Origin: a virus
Length of the DNA stretch: 39,565 nt
Strand: one strand, 5' to 3'
Virus record (IMG/VR): IMGVR_UViG_3300006033_000011
Location: 1-39,565 of that record
The notes under the pieces were generated by a model. That model was given only the letters and a program-made list of their open reading frames with translations, was not told the origin of the DNA and did not search any database. Shown here in pieces: positions 15,321 through 21,482 of this stretch (within the stretch, counting starts at the first letter, position 1; every line of letters starts with the position of its first letter). A program made the position numbers and the translations under genes.

Positions 15321-17177
15321 TCAGGCTGCAACCACAGCCAGATCCCGCAGGAACTGCGCCTTGGCTGCCAGGGCCTGGGCGGCGATGGCTTCGCAGATGG
15401 CCGGGAAGTCATCCTCGTGGTACAGCGGCGCAGCGCGTTCGCGGCCAGCGGGTTCAAAGCCCAGGGCGCGCAGGTCTTCGGCCGTCACGCTCATGTGCTG
15501 CAGGCGCTCTTTGATGGTGCCGATGCGCAGGGTGGGCACGCTGGTGCGTACCTTTGGCGCGAACATCGCGGCTTGGTAGCCAGCGCTGACCTCCGCGCAG
15601 TCGTCACATGCCTTGTCAACAAGGCCCTGCTGCTCGCCCTTCTCGCAGCAGTAGCTGGTGCGGGCTGCAGGTGCGGGAGGGCTGGCAATCCGCAGCCCTG
15701 CATTGACCACGCCAACCTCGCCACGAATGAGCGGGACATTGGCGGCGTTCTCTGCAGGCCTAGCGCATTCTTCAGCCATGGTGCTTTTGGGCTCCACGAT
15801 CAGCACCGCCTGCTGCTCGGCTTCCAGCTTCGCCCGTGCTTCGCGGTCGGCGCGGGCTGCTTCCTCCTGGCGGATGCGCTCGCGCTCGGCTTCCAGGCGC
15901 TGCTGCTCGGCGGCCTTGCGGGGGGCGATGATGGCGGCCAGGTCGTCGGGTGCTTTCAGCACCAGGGTTGCGGCATCGGGCACCACCAGGCCGCTGGCTT
16001 CCAGCGTCTTCACGTTGGCATGGATGCGGGCTGCGATGTTGCTGGCCTCGATCTTGGCCCGTGCCAGTTCGTCGTTCACCGCGCTGCGCAGGCTGTCTAC
16101 GGTGCGCTTGCCTTTGATGGCCCCGGCGAAGTCGGCTGGCACCTGGGGCATGTACGGCGCGGGCATGGCCGCATTCAGCCCAGCGATGTGTTCGCGCAGC
16201 GCCGTGATGCCCCCGGCCACGATCTCGCCGCGGATCTGGTCTTTCTTTAGGGAGACCAGCTTCTCGCGTTGCAGTCGTGTGGTGCGAGCCAATTCCCGGT
16301 ATTCCTTCATGAGCTGGCGTACAACATTCACATCAGAGAACTGCGCAAGGGCATGCTCTTCTGCAGACTCCAGTTCGTCCTCGACGCGCTTCAGTCGTTT
16401 GCACGCAGCCTCAGTGTCTGCGAACTCTTGGTCGGTGCTAGGTTCTGCGGGGATGCGCTCGACAAATTCACGCAGAAGTGCGCCATAGGCTGGCAAGTTG
16501 GAAACGATGGCAATTTGCCCATCCACCCGCAAACTGACGGCTGGCAGCGTTTCCATGGGTGAGGCAACCACGGGCGCGGGCGCAGCCTCGGGTGGAACCC
16601 AGGCGGCCAGGTCGGCAGCAAACTGCTTCCAGCCTGCAATCAGCTGGGCGCGGCGCTCGGGCTTGGATTCGTACCAAAGCGGGTGCGTGCCACCCGGCGT
16701 CCCGTCGCTGGTGGTGAACAGTGCGCGGCTTGCCCCGCTGACCAGCAATTGGTGCTCCAGCTGCAGCCAATAGTGCGGCTCCAGGTCGCTGGCCTGCACC
16801 TGTTGCAGCAGGGACTGGTTCAGCAGCTTGTTTTCCCAGATCAGATCGTCCAGCAGGTCGATTCCGTCAAAGCTGGCCAGGAGTGGCAGGCCGTCCACCT
16901 CGCGCGTGGCCACCACGGGGAAGAACTCCGTACCGGCAATGCCCTCGGCAATGGGGCGGGCCAGTGCCTCGGCTTCGTGCCCGGCATCGAAGATGCGCTG
17001 TTTGGCTGGGCTGACTTCTTCGGTCAGGCCGGTTGCCTTCTGGCGCAGCAGTTCGTCGCGGGTGGTGTACTTGGACAGGCCCAGCGCTGCGGCGGCTTCA
17101 CTCGCGCAAAAATGTTTTGAACGTGCGGCCAGCCAGGCTGCGGAACCTTGGGGGGCGTTTTCAAGTGGGGTGTACAT
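15321..17177 (-). CDS. YqaJ-type recombination exonuclease with long coiled-coil C-terminal region
   Basis: The first about 200 residues match the YqaJ/lambda-exonuclease-like nuclease fold: R-S-K-H-F-C-A-S-E-A-A-A-A-L-G near the start, G-H-E-A-E-A-L-A-R-P at about 70, then S-F-D-G-I-D and W-E-N-K, the D-(E-x-K) metal site. It would resect double-stranded ends to make single strands for RecT, encoded just upstream. The protein is 618 residues, about twice the normal length. Residues about 245-340 and 430-480 are coiled coil (runs of E-A-E-R-E-R-I-R-Q-E-E), followed by a Cys-containing segment and a C-terminal helical domain. It could be a fusion with one or two other recombination-region proteins. 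The ATG has an AGGA ribosome site. A host-type palindromic repeat lies just upstream. Confidence 0.85.
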   Translation of the reverse strand: MYTPLENAPQGSAAWLAARSKHFCASEAAAALGLSKYTTRDELLRQKATGLTEEVSPAKQRIFDAGHEAEALARPIAEGIAGTEFFPVVATREVDGLPLLASFDGIDLLDDLIWENKLLNQSLLQQVQASDLEPHYWLQLEHQLLVSGASRALFTTSDGTPGGTHPLWYESKPERRAQLIAGWKQFAADLAAWVPPEAAPAPVVASPMETLPAVSLRVDGQIAIVSNLPAYGALLREFVERIPAEPSTDQEFADTEAACKRLKRVEDELESAEEHALAQFSDVNVVRQLMKEYRELARTTRLQREKLVSLKKDQIRGEIVAGGITALREHIAGLNAAMPAPYMPQVPADFAGAIKGKRTVDSLRSAVNDELARAKIEASNIAARIHANVKTLEASGLVVPDAATLVLKAPDDLAAIIAPRKAAEQQRLEAERERIRQEEAARADREARAKLEAEQQAVLIVEPKSTMAEECARPAENAANVPLIRGEVGVVNAGLRIASPPAPAARTSYCCEKGEQQGLVDKACDDCAEVSAGYQAAMFAPKVRTSVPTLRIGTIKERLQHMSVTAEDLRALGFEPAGRERAAPLYHEDDFPAICEAIAAQALAAKAQFLRDLAVVAA

Positions 17178-17194
17178 GGTATGTCCTGAGAATT

Positions 17195-17242
17195 GGCCGC
17201 TGGCGCTTTGCTAATAAGCGCTAGCAGCTATTAAATTGATAG
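17195..17242 (+). repeat. Comamonadaceae-like intergenic palindromic repeat, copy 1
   Basis: The 48 bp hold two adjacent hairpins: GCGCTT/AAGCGC with a seven-base loop, and AGCTAT/GATAGT. A second copy with the same layout and orientation is at 19093-19139. The sequence resembles a dispersed intergenic repeat that I remember from Acidovorax-related chromosomes. It sits between recT and the exonuclease gene. Confidence 0.7.
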
Positions 17243-17246
17243 TGGT

Positions 17247-18344
17247 TTAGGCCGATTCCAGCGCGAACTGGCGTTCTTCAAACACGGCCGTCAGTGCGGC
17301 GCGCTGCTCGGGCTCTGGCACTTCACCAATCAGGTCTGCCACGGTGTAGAGCGTGTCCAGGTCGGCAGCGGCGCGCAGGCGCTGCTCCAGCTCTTGGGCG
17401 GGGGGTGCCGGTGGCGCTACCAGGAAGTCCTCGCCTTTTGGCTGCACGTCGGTGACCTGCTTGGCGGCGGGCTTGGCCGCTGCCTTCTCGACATCAGTGA
17501 GTGGCGCGCGAATGGCGGCCTCCTGCTCGGCTGTCACCGTCCCCTTGGTTTTGATCTTGCCCACCACGCTGTCTGCCGTGGCCTTGCCTGCGGCGATGGC
17601 TTTGCGCCAGCTGGGCAGCAGATCCGCAAACTGCTCGGGGGTGTAGGCGGGCTTGGGGGCTTCGGGGGGTGTCAGATCCTCGGCCATGCCCATGAACTTC
17701 TCGCCGGGTTCTGCCAGCTCGTCAGGGGTATAGACGCCAAGAATCACGTCCGGGGCATACAAGCGTGCCCACTTCTTCTGTGCCAGGTACGCCAGCTGCT
17801 GCTTCGGGTCATCCGCCCACTGGGTGGAGTTGCGCACGCGCGCCTGGGCCAGCAGAAGATCCAGAACACGGGGTTCTGCTTCGCCTTTCAAAGTGGCCCA
17901 GACACGGATGCCGCACCCTTCTTCGTCGCTCATTCCCCAACCAGGAACGCGGTACTCGCCCTTTTCGCCTCGCTTGATGATGAACTTCCCGATTACCTTC
18001 TCCCAGGGGCCGTACCACTCAAAGTGAAAACGATCTTTCACGGCCTTGGATGCGTTGACCACAGCAGCCACAAGCTGCCCCTCGTAGCCCAGAGTGCCGT
18101 TCACAAGGTGGGTTTTTTGGGCCACTGCGATAGGGTTCATGCCCCATTGCATGGACTGGAGCACCACGGCAAAGCAGTCGCCCTTTGAGCCACGCAAGTG
18201 CTGGGGGATTGTGGTTTTGCCGCTGGCCATCAGGTCTGCAATTCGCTCCAGGCGCTCCAGGCTGTTGTTGTCCATGAGCAGGGCATAGCTGCTGGCGCTG
18301 CTGGTGGCCAGGGCTGTGTTTTCGGTCTGTGTCAGTGCATTCAT
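17247..18344 (-). CDS. RecT-family single-strand annealing protein
   Basis: This 365-residue protein follows the RecT pattern. N-terminal residues 30-75 have L-A-D-L-M-A-S-G-K-T-T-I-P-x-H-L-R-G and C-F-A-V-V-L-Q-S-M-Q-W-G-M-N-P. A block G-T-L-G-Y-E-G-Q-L follows, and later E-G-C-G-I-R-V-W-A-T. P-K-Q-Q-L-A-Y-L-A-Q-K-K-W-A-R-L-Y-A-P-D-V-I-L-G closes the core. The region after about 215 is a Lys/Ala/Pro-rich tail and a helical C-terminal domain. RecT proteins coat single strands and anneal homologous DNA. Together with the YqaJ nuclease downstream it forms a phage recombination pair. GAGGG serves as ribosome site and the start overlaps the upstream zinc-protein gene in ATGA. Confidence 0.93.
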   Translation of the reverse strand: MNALTQTENTALATSSASSYALLMDNNSLERLERIADLMASGKTTIPQHLRGSKGDCFAVVLQSMQWGMNPIAVAQKTHLVNGTLGYEGQLVAAVVNASKAVKDRFHFEWYGPWEKVIGKFIIKRGEKGEYRVPGWGMSDEEGCGIRVWATLKGEAEPRVLDLLLAQARVRNSTQWADDPKQQLAYLAQKKWARLYAPDVILGVYTPDELAEPGEKFMGMAEDLTPPEAPKPAYTPEQFADLLPSWRKAIAAGKATADSVVGKIKTKGTVTAEQEAAIRAPLTDVEKAAAKPAAKQVTDVQPKGEDFLVAPPAPPAQELEQRLRAAADLDTLYTVADLIGEVPEPEQRAALTAVFEERQFALESA

Positions 18345-18541
18345 AAAACCCTCAATTGGTGGTTGTTTCGGATGGTCTTGAGCGGGCGCTTTGCCCGACT
18401 TGGCGAACCCAGGTGCAGCGCACCGCAGACTGCGCAGCGGTACGTGCTCATGGGCTTGCCATGGCTGTTGCGGGAGCGCTTTCGGGCTTTCTCCGCAATC
18501 TCAAACTTGGTGAATGGGGCTTTGCCCGTTGGGCACTGCAT
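18341..18541 (-). CDS. Small zinc-binding protein, 66 residues
   Basis: The sequence begins M-Q-C-P-T-G-K and has a basic helix (E-I-A-E-K-A-R-K-R-S-R) followed by Y-R-C-A-V-C-G-A-L-H-L-G-S, so one Cys near the N terminus plus C-x-x-C and His could bind one zinc ion. This Y-R-C-x-x-C-x-x-x-H-L-G knuckle is frequent in small phage early proteins. The tail is basic, suggesting nucleic-acid contact. It precedes recT with an ATGA overlap and follows the 28-residue membrane gene. Confidence 0.75.
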   Translation of the reverse strand: MQCPTGKAPFTKFEIAEKARKRSRNSHGKPMSTYRCAVCGALHLGSPSRAKRPLKTIRNNHQLRVL

Positions 18542-18544
18542 GGC

Positions 18545-18631
18545 TCATGCCCCATAAATGCGCAGCATCCAAAAGACAAGGGCCAGGACGACTGTCACGA
18601 ACCACAGCCCGAAGGCGAGAAATGGGTTCAT
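18545..18631 (-). CDS. 28-residue membrane peptide
   Basis: The ORF starts in an ATGA overlap with the upstream gene (18628-18631), has a GAGG ribosome site and ends just before the zinc-protein gene. The product (MNPFLAFGLWFVTVVLALVF then W-M-L-R-I-Y-G-A) is a single hydrophobic helix with almost no soluble part. Such peptides occur in early phage operons, but I know no function for this one. Confidence 0.6.
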   Translation of the reverse strand: MNPFLAFGLWFVTVVLALVFWMLRIYGA

Positions 18632-18876
18632 GGCTGCCTCGCCACGATCTGCGCAGCAACCCGCGCCCGCGCTTTGTGCTCGTCACTCCACAGCTCGGGC
18701 CGCTCTGCCTGGGCCGCCGCGAGCGCATCGTTCAATGCGTCCTGGCGGTTGGCCTCGGTTGCCTGTGCGGACTCGATTTCGCTGGGGCCGTCAAGCAAGT
18801 GGCTGCTGCTCAGAACCAGCGCCACAAGGCCAGCACCTGCCCAGAATTTGAGGTTTTCAATGGGCGGGATCATCAC
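18628..18876 (-). CDS. One-TM protein with charged cytoplasmic or periplasmic tail, 82 residues
   Basis: The N terminus carries one membrane helix (about residues 10-27, F-W-A-G-A-G-L-V-A-L-V-L-S-S-S-H-L-L). A charged helical tail follows (E-I-E-S-A-Q-A-T-E-A-N-R-Q-D-A-L-N-D-A-L-A-A-A-Q-A). The gene is ATGA-coupled to the 28-residue membrane peptide downstream and overlaps the 63-residue gene upstream. Two consecutive membrane proteins next to recT suggest an envelope role during early infection, perhaps superinfection exclusion or protein anchoring; that is inference from topology only. Confidence 0.65.
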   Translation of the reverse strand: MMIPPIENLKFWAGAGLVALVLSSSHLLDGPSEIESAQATEANRQDALNDALAAAQAERPELWSDEHKARARVAAQIVARQP

Positions 18877-19064
18877 AGCACCCCCTGGCTCTGCAAAAAC
18901 TCCTGCTGCTGGCGCAGGGCGCGCAGCATGCGGGGATCTGCGGCTTCGGAGCGCTGCACCTGTTCCCAGGCTTCGGCGCGGGCCTGCTGCAGCTTCTCGT
19001 CGCTGATAGGCGGCGGGGCGAATGGCGCCACAAACTGGCGCAGGGTTGCGTGGATGTTGTCCAT
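18873..19064 (-). CDS. Hypothetical 63-residue helical protein
   Basis: The product starts M-D-N-I-H-A-T-L-R-Q-F-V-A-P-F, followed by a long Ala/Gln/Glu/Arg-rich helix (D-E-K-L-Q-Q-A-R-A-E-A-W-E-Q-V-Q) and R-Q-Q-Q-E-F-L-Q-S-Q-G. It looks like a small coiled-coil or helical-hairpin protein. The stop overlaps the next gene by ATGA. The upstream region contains a palindromic repeat and two terminators, so this gene begins a sub-block with the membrane genes and recT. Confidence 0.65.
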   Translation of the reverse strand: MDNIHATLRQFVAPFAPPPISDEKLQQARAEAWEQVQRSEAADPRMLRALRQQQEFLQSQGVL

Positions 19065-19092
19065 GGTGCTCTCCAGAAAATGAGTGAAATCA

Positions 19093-19139
19093 GGTCGCGG
19101 CGCTTGTGGAATAAGCGCGAGTAGCTATCAATGCGATAG
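19093..19139 (+). repeat. Comamonadaceae-like intergenic palindromic repeat, copy 2
   Basis: It has the same organisation as the copy at 17195-17242: GCGCTT/AAGCGC hairpin followed by a perfect GCTATC/GATAGC hairpin. The two copies lie in the same orientation and bracket a 1.85-kb block containing recT and four small genes. Confidence 0.7.
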
Positions 19140-19150
19140 CGTGACGGGCA

Positions 19151-19176
19151 AGAAAAAGCCCGCTCGGGGCGGGCTG
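19151..19176 (-). terminator. Intrinsic terminator (second of a tandem pair)
   Basis: On the reverse strand the stem AGCCCGC/GCGGGCT with a five-base loop is followed by TTTTCTT. It is immediately downstream, in the reading direction of the pL transcript, of a second terminator at 19183-19208. Confidence 0.88.
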
Positions 19177-19182
19177 GGGTGG

Positions 19183-19208
19183 AATAAAAAAGCCCACGCG
19201 AGGTGGGC
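19183..19208 (-). terminator. Intrinsic terminator (first of a tandem pair)
   Basis: On the reverse strand the stem GCCCAC/GTGGGC with a five-base loop is followed by six T and ATT. Together with the next hairpin it forms a double terminator in the pL operon after three promoter-proximal genes, a likely antitermination checkpoint. Confidence 0.88.
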
Positions 19209-19247
19209 GAACCCCTGCGCATGGCAGGAGGGGAGGGAGAGGGCTTG

Positions 19248-19269
19248 CCCTGTCTATAGGAAGACAGGG
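19248..19269. repeat. 8-bp inverted repeat in the leader of the tandem terminators
   Basis: A perfect CCCTGTCT/AGACAGGG hairpin with a six-base loop has no T-run on either side. It lies between the stop of the 111-residue gene and the tandem terminators, and could be an RNA protein-binding site or RNA-stabilising hairpin. Confidence 0.6.
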
Positions 19270-19291
19270 AGGTGTCTTTCGTCCAATGGCT

Positions 19292-19627
19292 TTACAAGCG
19301 GTCCGGCGCCGGGTTCAGGCCGCTCCGGCGCTGCTCTTGCATCAGTTCGCCAAGCGTTTTTGCGGTAGCCGCGCCGCCAGCCAGCGTCATTCCTTCGCAA
19401 GCCATGTTTGATTTCTCGCGCAACATCGATACGTCGCATGGCGTCCCGTTATGCGCGGCTGCATCGTCCGCAAAGACAAGACCCGCAACATCCATGATTT
19501 CGTACAGAAGCGCGTACTTTTGCAGTTCGCGTGCGCGGCTTACTTGCGGGGCTGCTTGACTCGGGAGGTATCTGCCAATGGCCGCCAACATCCATGCAAC
19601 CTGATCGCAGCTCAGAGGTGTTTTCAT
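19292..19627 (-). CDS. Hypothetical 111-residue protein
   Basis: This early gene of the pL operon encodes a soluble helical protein with a hydrophobic N-terminal part (D-Q-V-A-W-M-L-A-A-I-G-R-Y-L) and a helix A-R-E-L-Q-K-Y-A-L-L-Y-E-I-M-D-V-A-G-L-V-F. A middle H-N-G-T-P-C-D-V and a charged C terminus follow. A good ribosome site (AGGAGA) precedes the ATG. No known family or catalytic residues recognised. Being close to pL, it is transcribed before the double terminator and so probably in highest amount. Confidence 0.68.
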   Translation of the reverse strand: MKTPLSCDQVAWMLAAIGRYLPSQAAPQVSRARELQKYALLYEIMDVAGLVFADDAAAHNGTPCDVSMLREKSNMACEGMTLAGGAATAKTLGELMQEQRRSGLNPAPDRL

Positions 19628-19726
19628 GCTCTTCTCCTAGTTTGTTGAATTGGGGTGGGCTACTTGCCGGGGGGAATCACAGCACCGTCCCGGATGTGTG
19701 AATTGGCTTTTGCCCGTAATGGGTGG

Positions 19727-19915
19727 CTACTCAGGCAAATAAAGCCCGTTGCGCTTGCAGAAGTCGCACACTGCATCGAGTGGTGCGTCATCCAGCACCA
19801 CAGCCCCTGTGCTGTCCTTCACGGTGCGGCGCTGTGAGTTTGGGTAGCGCGGGTCTTTGTGCAGCGTGTAGCCGTGGCGCAGCAAGGCGCCCTTTGGGCT
19901 GTTGGTGTGGGTCAT
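19727..19915 (-). CDS. Hypothetical 62-residue protein
   Basis: The small protein has a compact charged pattern, L-R-H-G-Y-T-L-H-K-D-P-R-Y-P-N-S-Q-R-R, then T-G-A-V-V-L-D-D-A and a C-terminal V-C-D-F-C-K-R-N-G with one C-x-x-C pair. An AAGGAGAG ribosome site and an upstream hairpin (19929-19963) suggest regulated translation. The two cysteines could bind a metal only together with another chain. Function unknown. Confidence 0.65.
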   Translation of the reverse strand: MTHTNSPKGALLRHGYTLHKDPRYPNSQRRTVKDSTGAVVLDDAPLDAVCDFCKRNGLYLPE

Positions 19916-19928
19916 GTCGCTCTCCTTG

Positions 19929-19963
19929 AAAACCTCAACCGCCTGTCACGCGGCTCAGGTTTT
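19929..19963 (-). promoter_or_regulatory. Leader hairpin before the 62-residue gene
   Basis: The inverted repeat AAAACCT (19929-19935) / AGGTTTT (19957-19963) has an inner CCGC/GCGG. On the pL transcript it ends in TTTTC seven bases before the ribosome site AAGGAGAG of the next gene. It could attenuate transcription or hide the ribosome site. The short T-run makes it a weak terminator. Confidence 0.5.
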
Positions 19964-20012
19964 GGCCCGCGTTGGCAGGGCGGTGAATGCTCTTGGAATG
20001 GCGGCAATTCGA

Positions 20013-20270
20013 TCAGAGCGCCTGAATGTGATCTGCATGCGCAACGGTGTTGGTTCCTTCAAGGGCAAGGCACAGGGCTTTAACCTGGCTTTGCAGTGCG
20101 TCCTGCTTATCTATGTAGTCGCGGCGGATGTAGGCATTGCCAATTTCGAAGTTCAAGCCCAGGCGAGCGGTTTCGCGGATCAGTCCCACCAGTTCGGTGT
20201 ACGTCGGCAGGCCAGCTGCGCTCAGGGCTGCATTTGCATTGCATACGGCTTCGGTCTTTTCGGTGTTCAT
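20013..20270 (-). CDS. First gene of the pL operon, hypothetical 85 residues
   Basis: This is the promoter-proximal leftward gene. The product is helical with mixed charge (T-Y-T-E-L-V-G-L-I-R-E-T-A-R-L-G-L, then Y-I-R-R-D-Y-I-D-K-Q-D-A-L-Q-S-Q-V-K-A-L). It is not Arg-rich and does not look like lambda N, so the antiterminator needed for the downstream terminators is not obvious here. About 150 bases of leader separate it from pL. Small helical proteins in this position can be host-takeover factors; no family recognised. Confidence 0.68.
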   Translation of the reverse strand: MNTEKTEAVCNANAALSAAGLPTYTELVGLIRETARLGLNFEIGNAYIRRDYIDKQDALQSQVKALCLALEGTNTVAHADHIQAL

Positions 20271-20399
20271 GTCTATCTCCTGTTGAATGTCGAAGCGCCC
20301 TGACCATCAAGACGCTTTGAAATTCATCTAGGCGTATCCGCTGTCCACTCGCGGTCCTAGGTCTGCCCCGGTTTATCGCCCTGGGTACTTAGTCGGGCC

Positions 20400-20422
20400 A
20401 TCGCTGCTTTGTTTGCTGCGAT
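20400..20422. repeat. Interrupted palindrome in the pL leader
   Basis: ATCGCtGC / GCtGCGAT is separated by TTTGTTT and lies just downstream of the predicted pL start. It could be an RNA hairpin in the leader (nut-like) or a protein site. No boxA-like sequence is clear. Confidence 0.45.
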
Positions 20423-20428
20423 TGGTGT

Positions 20429-20456
20429 ACTTTAGCAGGCTTAAATAAAAGTGCAA
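20429..20456 (-). promoter_or_regulatory. Putative early leftward promoter pL with operator OL1
   Basis: Read on the reverse strand there is TTGCAC, a 16-base spacer and TAAAGT. The pseudo-palindrome TTTAGCAGGCTTAAA (20431-20445) covers the spacer and -10 region, so a repressor bound there would block the promoter. The same half-site, GCTTAAA, occurs in all OR-like operators upstream of cro. Confidence 0.65.
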
Positions 20457-20472
20457 TGGTTTCGCGTGCTTT

Positions 20473-20507
20473 ATTTCAGTAAGCTAAATACGTAGGACAA
20501 TACGTAG
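20473..20507. promoter_or_regulatory. Second OL-like operator and 12-bp-spaced direct repeats
   Basis: ATTTCAGTAAGCTAAAT (20473-20489) is a weaker relative of the operators, lying upstream of pL. It runs into two copies of AATACGTAG at 20487-20495 and 20499-20507, spaced by about one helical turn. The latter may be a site for another regulator. Confidence 0.5.
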
Positions 20508-20518
20508 TCTTCTTGGGC

Positions 20519-20543
20519 GCAAAAAAACCGCCTCAGCGGGCGG
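20519..20543 (-). terminator. Intrinsic terminator of the cI gene
   Basis: On the reverse strand the stem CCGCC/GGCGG with a six-base loop is followed by seven T. It lies 25 bases past the cI stop and separates the cI message from the pL region. Confidence 0.85.
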
Positions 20544-20567
20544 GTGTTTGATGGGCGGGTATGGCGT

Positions 20568-21224
20568 CTACAACTTGCCGCCCATGCGGTACTCAATGAC
20601 GCGGCCAATCACGCGCACTGATGGGTCATCGATCTCAATTGTTGGGTATGTGGGGTTCAGCGGCTTCAGATACCACCGCCCACCGTCGTGTGCCAGGCGC
20701 TTGAAAGTGGCCTGCTGTGTGGCTACATCCTTGGCTACCACGTAGTCCCCCGCGCCGACTGCGCGGCCAGGATCCACGATGATGACCGTGCCATCTGGAA
20801 AAGATAGTTCGCCTGGATATGGGTTAGTCATGCTCTCGCCTCTGACAACTAATGCGAATGCGTTATCTCCAGGTGTTGTACTAAACGCTTCCTCCCAATG
20901 ATCGGCATCGCCTGCGGCAAAGTTGTCTTGCACATCACTCCAACTTCCGGCTTGAACCCAAGAAATCAGAGGCACGCGCCTGGTTGCACGCACTTCGTCT
21001 ACGTTGCTTACGGCGGCCATCTTCGGCCCCTTGCCGGTAGCGATCCATACAGCGCTGAAGCCTGTAACAGCTTGTATGCCTGCGGCAGAGTCTGCCTTGA
21101 TTTCTTTAGTTTCGCCAGATAACCATTGCGATACGGCCGCTGCAGACTTGCCAGCGGCCTTGGCAATGGCGGACTTTTTGTATCCAGCCGCCACTATTTC
21201 CTGAATTCTGTCACTGAGCGCCAT
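20568..21224 (-). CDS. cI: CI-type repressor with LexA-like self-cleavage domain
   Basis: This 218-residue protein has an N-terminal helix-turn-helix (about residues 15-45, K-S-A-I-A-K-A-A-G-K-S-A-A-A-V-S-Q-W) and a C-terminal S24 peptidase domain. The expected cleavage site is Ala92-Gly93 in V-Q-A-G-S-W. The catalytic serine is Ser131 in R-G-E-S-M-T and the lysine is Lys165 in Y-V-V-A-K-D. It should hold the prophage silent by binding the operators at 20431 and 21232-21290, and be inactivated through RecA-stimulated self-cleavage. It is divergent from cro. No ribosome site precedes the ATG and the predicted leader is very short, a trait shared with lambda cI. Confidence 0.95.
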   Translation of the reverse strand: MALSDRIQEIVAAGYKKSAIAKAAGKSAAAVSQWLSGETKEIKADSAAGIQAVTGFSAVWIATGKGPKMAAVSNVDEVRATRRVPLISWVQAGSWSDVQDNFAAGDADHWEEAFSTTPGDNAFALVVRGESMTNPYPGELSFPDGTVIIVDPGRAVGAGDYVVAKDVATQQATFKRLAHDGGRWYLKPLNPTYPTIEIDDPSVRVIGRVIEYRMGGKL

Positions 21225-21231
21225 ATCAAAG

Positions 21232-21290
21232 AATTAAGCCATCTAAATTGTTAAGCGGGCTTGTGCATTCAACTTAAGTGTGCTTAAATA
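21232..21290. promoter_or_regulatory. OR-like operator cluster between cI and cro
   Basis: Three related pseudo-palindromes fill the 75-base divergent region: AATTAAGCCATCTAAATT (21232-21249, nearest cI), TTGTTAAGCGGGCTTGTG (21248-21265) and ACTTAAGTGTGCTTAAAT (21272-21289, nearest cro, the most symmetrical). The shared core is TTAAG(C/T)nnGCTTAA. A possible leftward maintenance promoter (TTGAAT, 17 bases, AATTTA) would start cI from within the cluster. Confidence 0.75.
21261..21289 (+). promoter_or_regulatory. Putative early rightward promoter pR
   Basis: TTGTGC (21261-21266), a 17-base spacer and TTAAAT (21284-21289) fit a sigma-70 promoter. The strongest operator overlaps the spacer and -10 element. 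The expected start point (about 21296) is only a few bases before the cro ATG. Confidence 0.65.
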
Positions 21291-21299
21291 TGGCTCACT

Positions 21300-21482
21300 A
21301 TGAAAAAGCAACAAGCAATCGAACTGGCTGGCAACGCGGCCTCCCTTGCAAGGCTGCTCGGCATCACACCAAGTGCAATCACGCAATGGGGCGATGACGT
21401 CCCAAAGGAGCGCGTTTGGCAAATGCGGCTGCTTAAGCCACGGTGGTTTCGTAAACAAAAGACCAAGGCGGAGGCTGTATGA
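21300..21482 (+). CDS. cro: Cro-type repressor
   Basis: This 60-residue basic protein has a single Cro/DicC-like helix-turn-helix: Q-A-I-E-L-A-G-N-A-A-S-L-A-R-L-L-G-I-T-P-S-A-I-T-Q-W-G spread over residues 5-30, followed by V-P-x-E-R-V-W-Q and a Lys-rich tail. It is divergently transcribed from cI and would bind the same operators to shut off early transcription. No ribosome site lies upstream of the ATG and the promoter -10 element ends only 10 bases before it, so the message may be leaderless or nearly so. The stop overlaps the next ATG in ATGA. Confidence 0.88.
   Translation: MKKQQAIELAGNAASLARLLGITPSAITQWGDDVPKERVWQMRLLKPRWFRKQKTKAEAV

Noticed and set aside
19660-19776. 38-codon leftward ORF between the 62- and 111-residue genes
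   Set aside because: The last 18 residues look coding-like, but there is no ribosome site and most of it overlaps the 62-residue gene. Evidence too weak.
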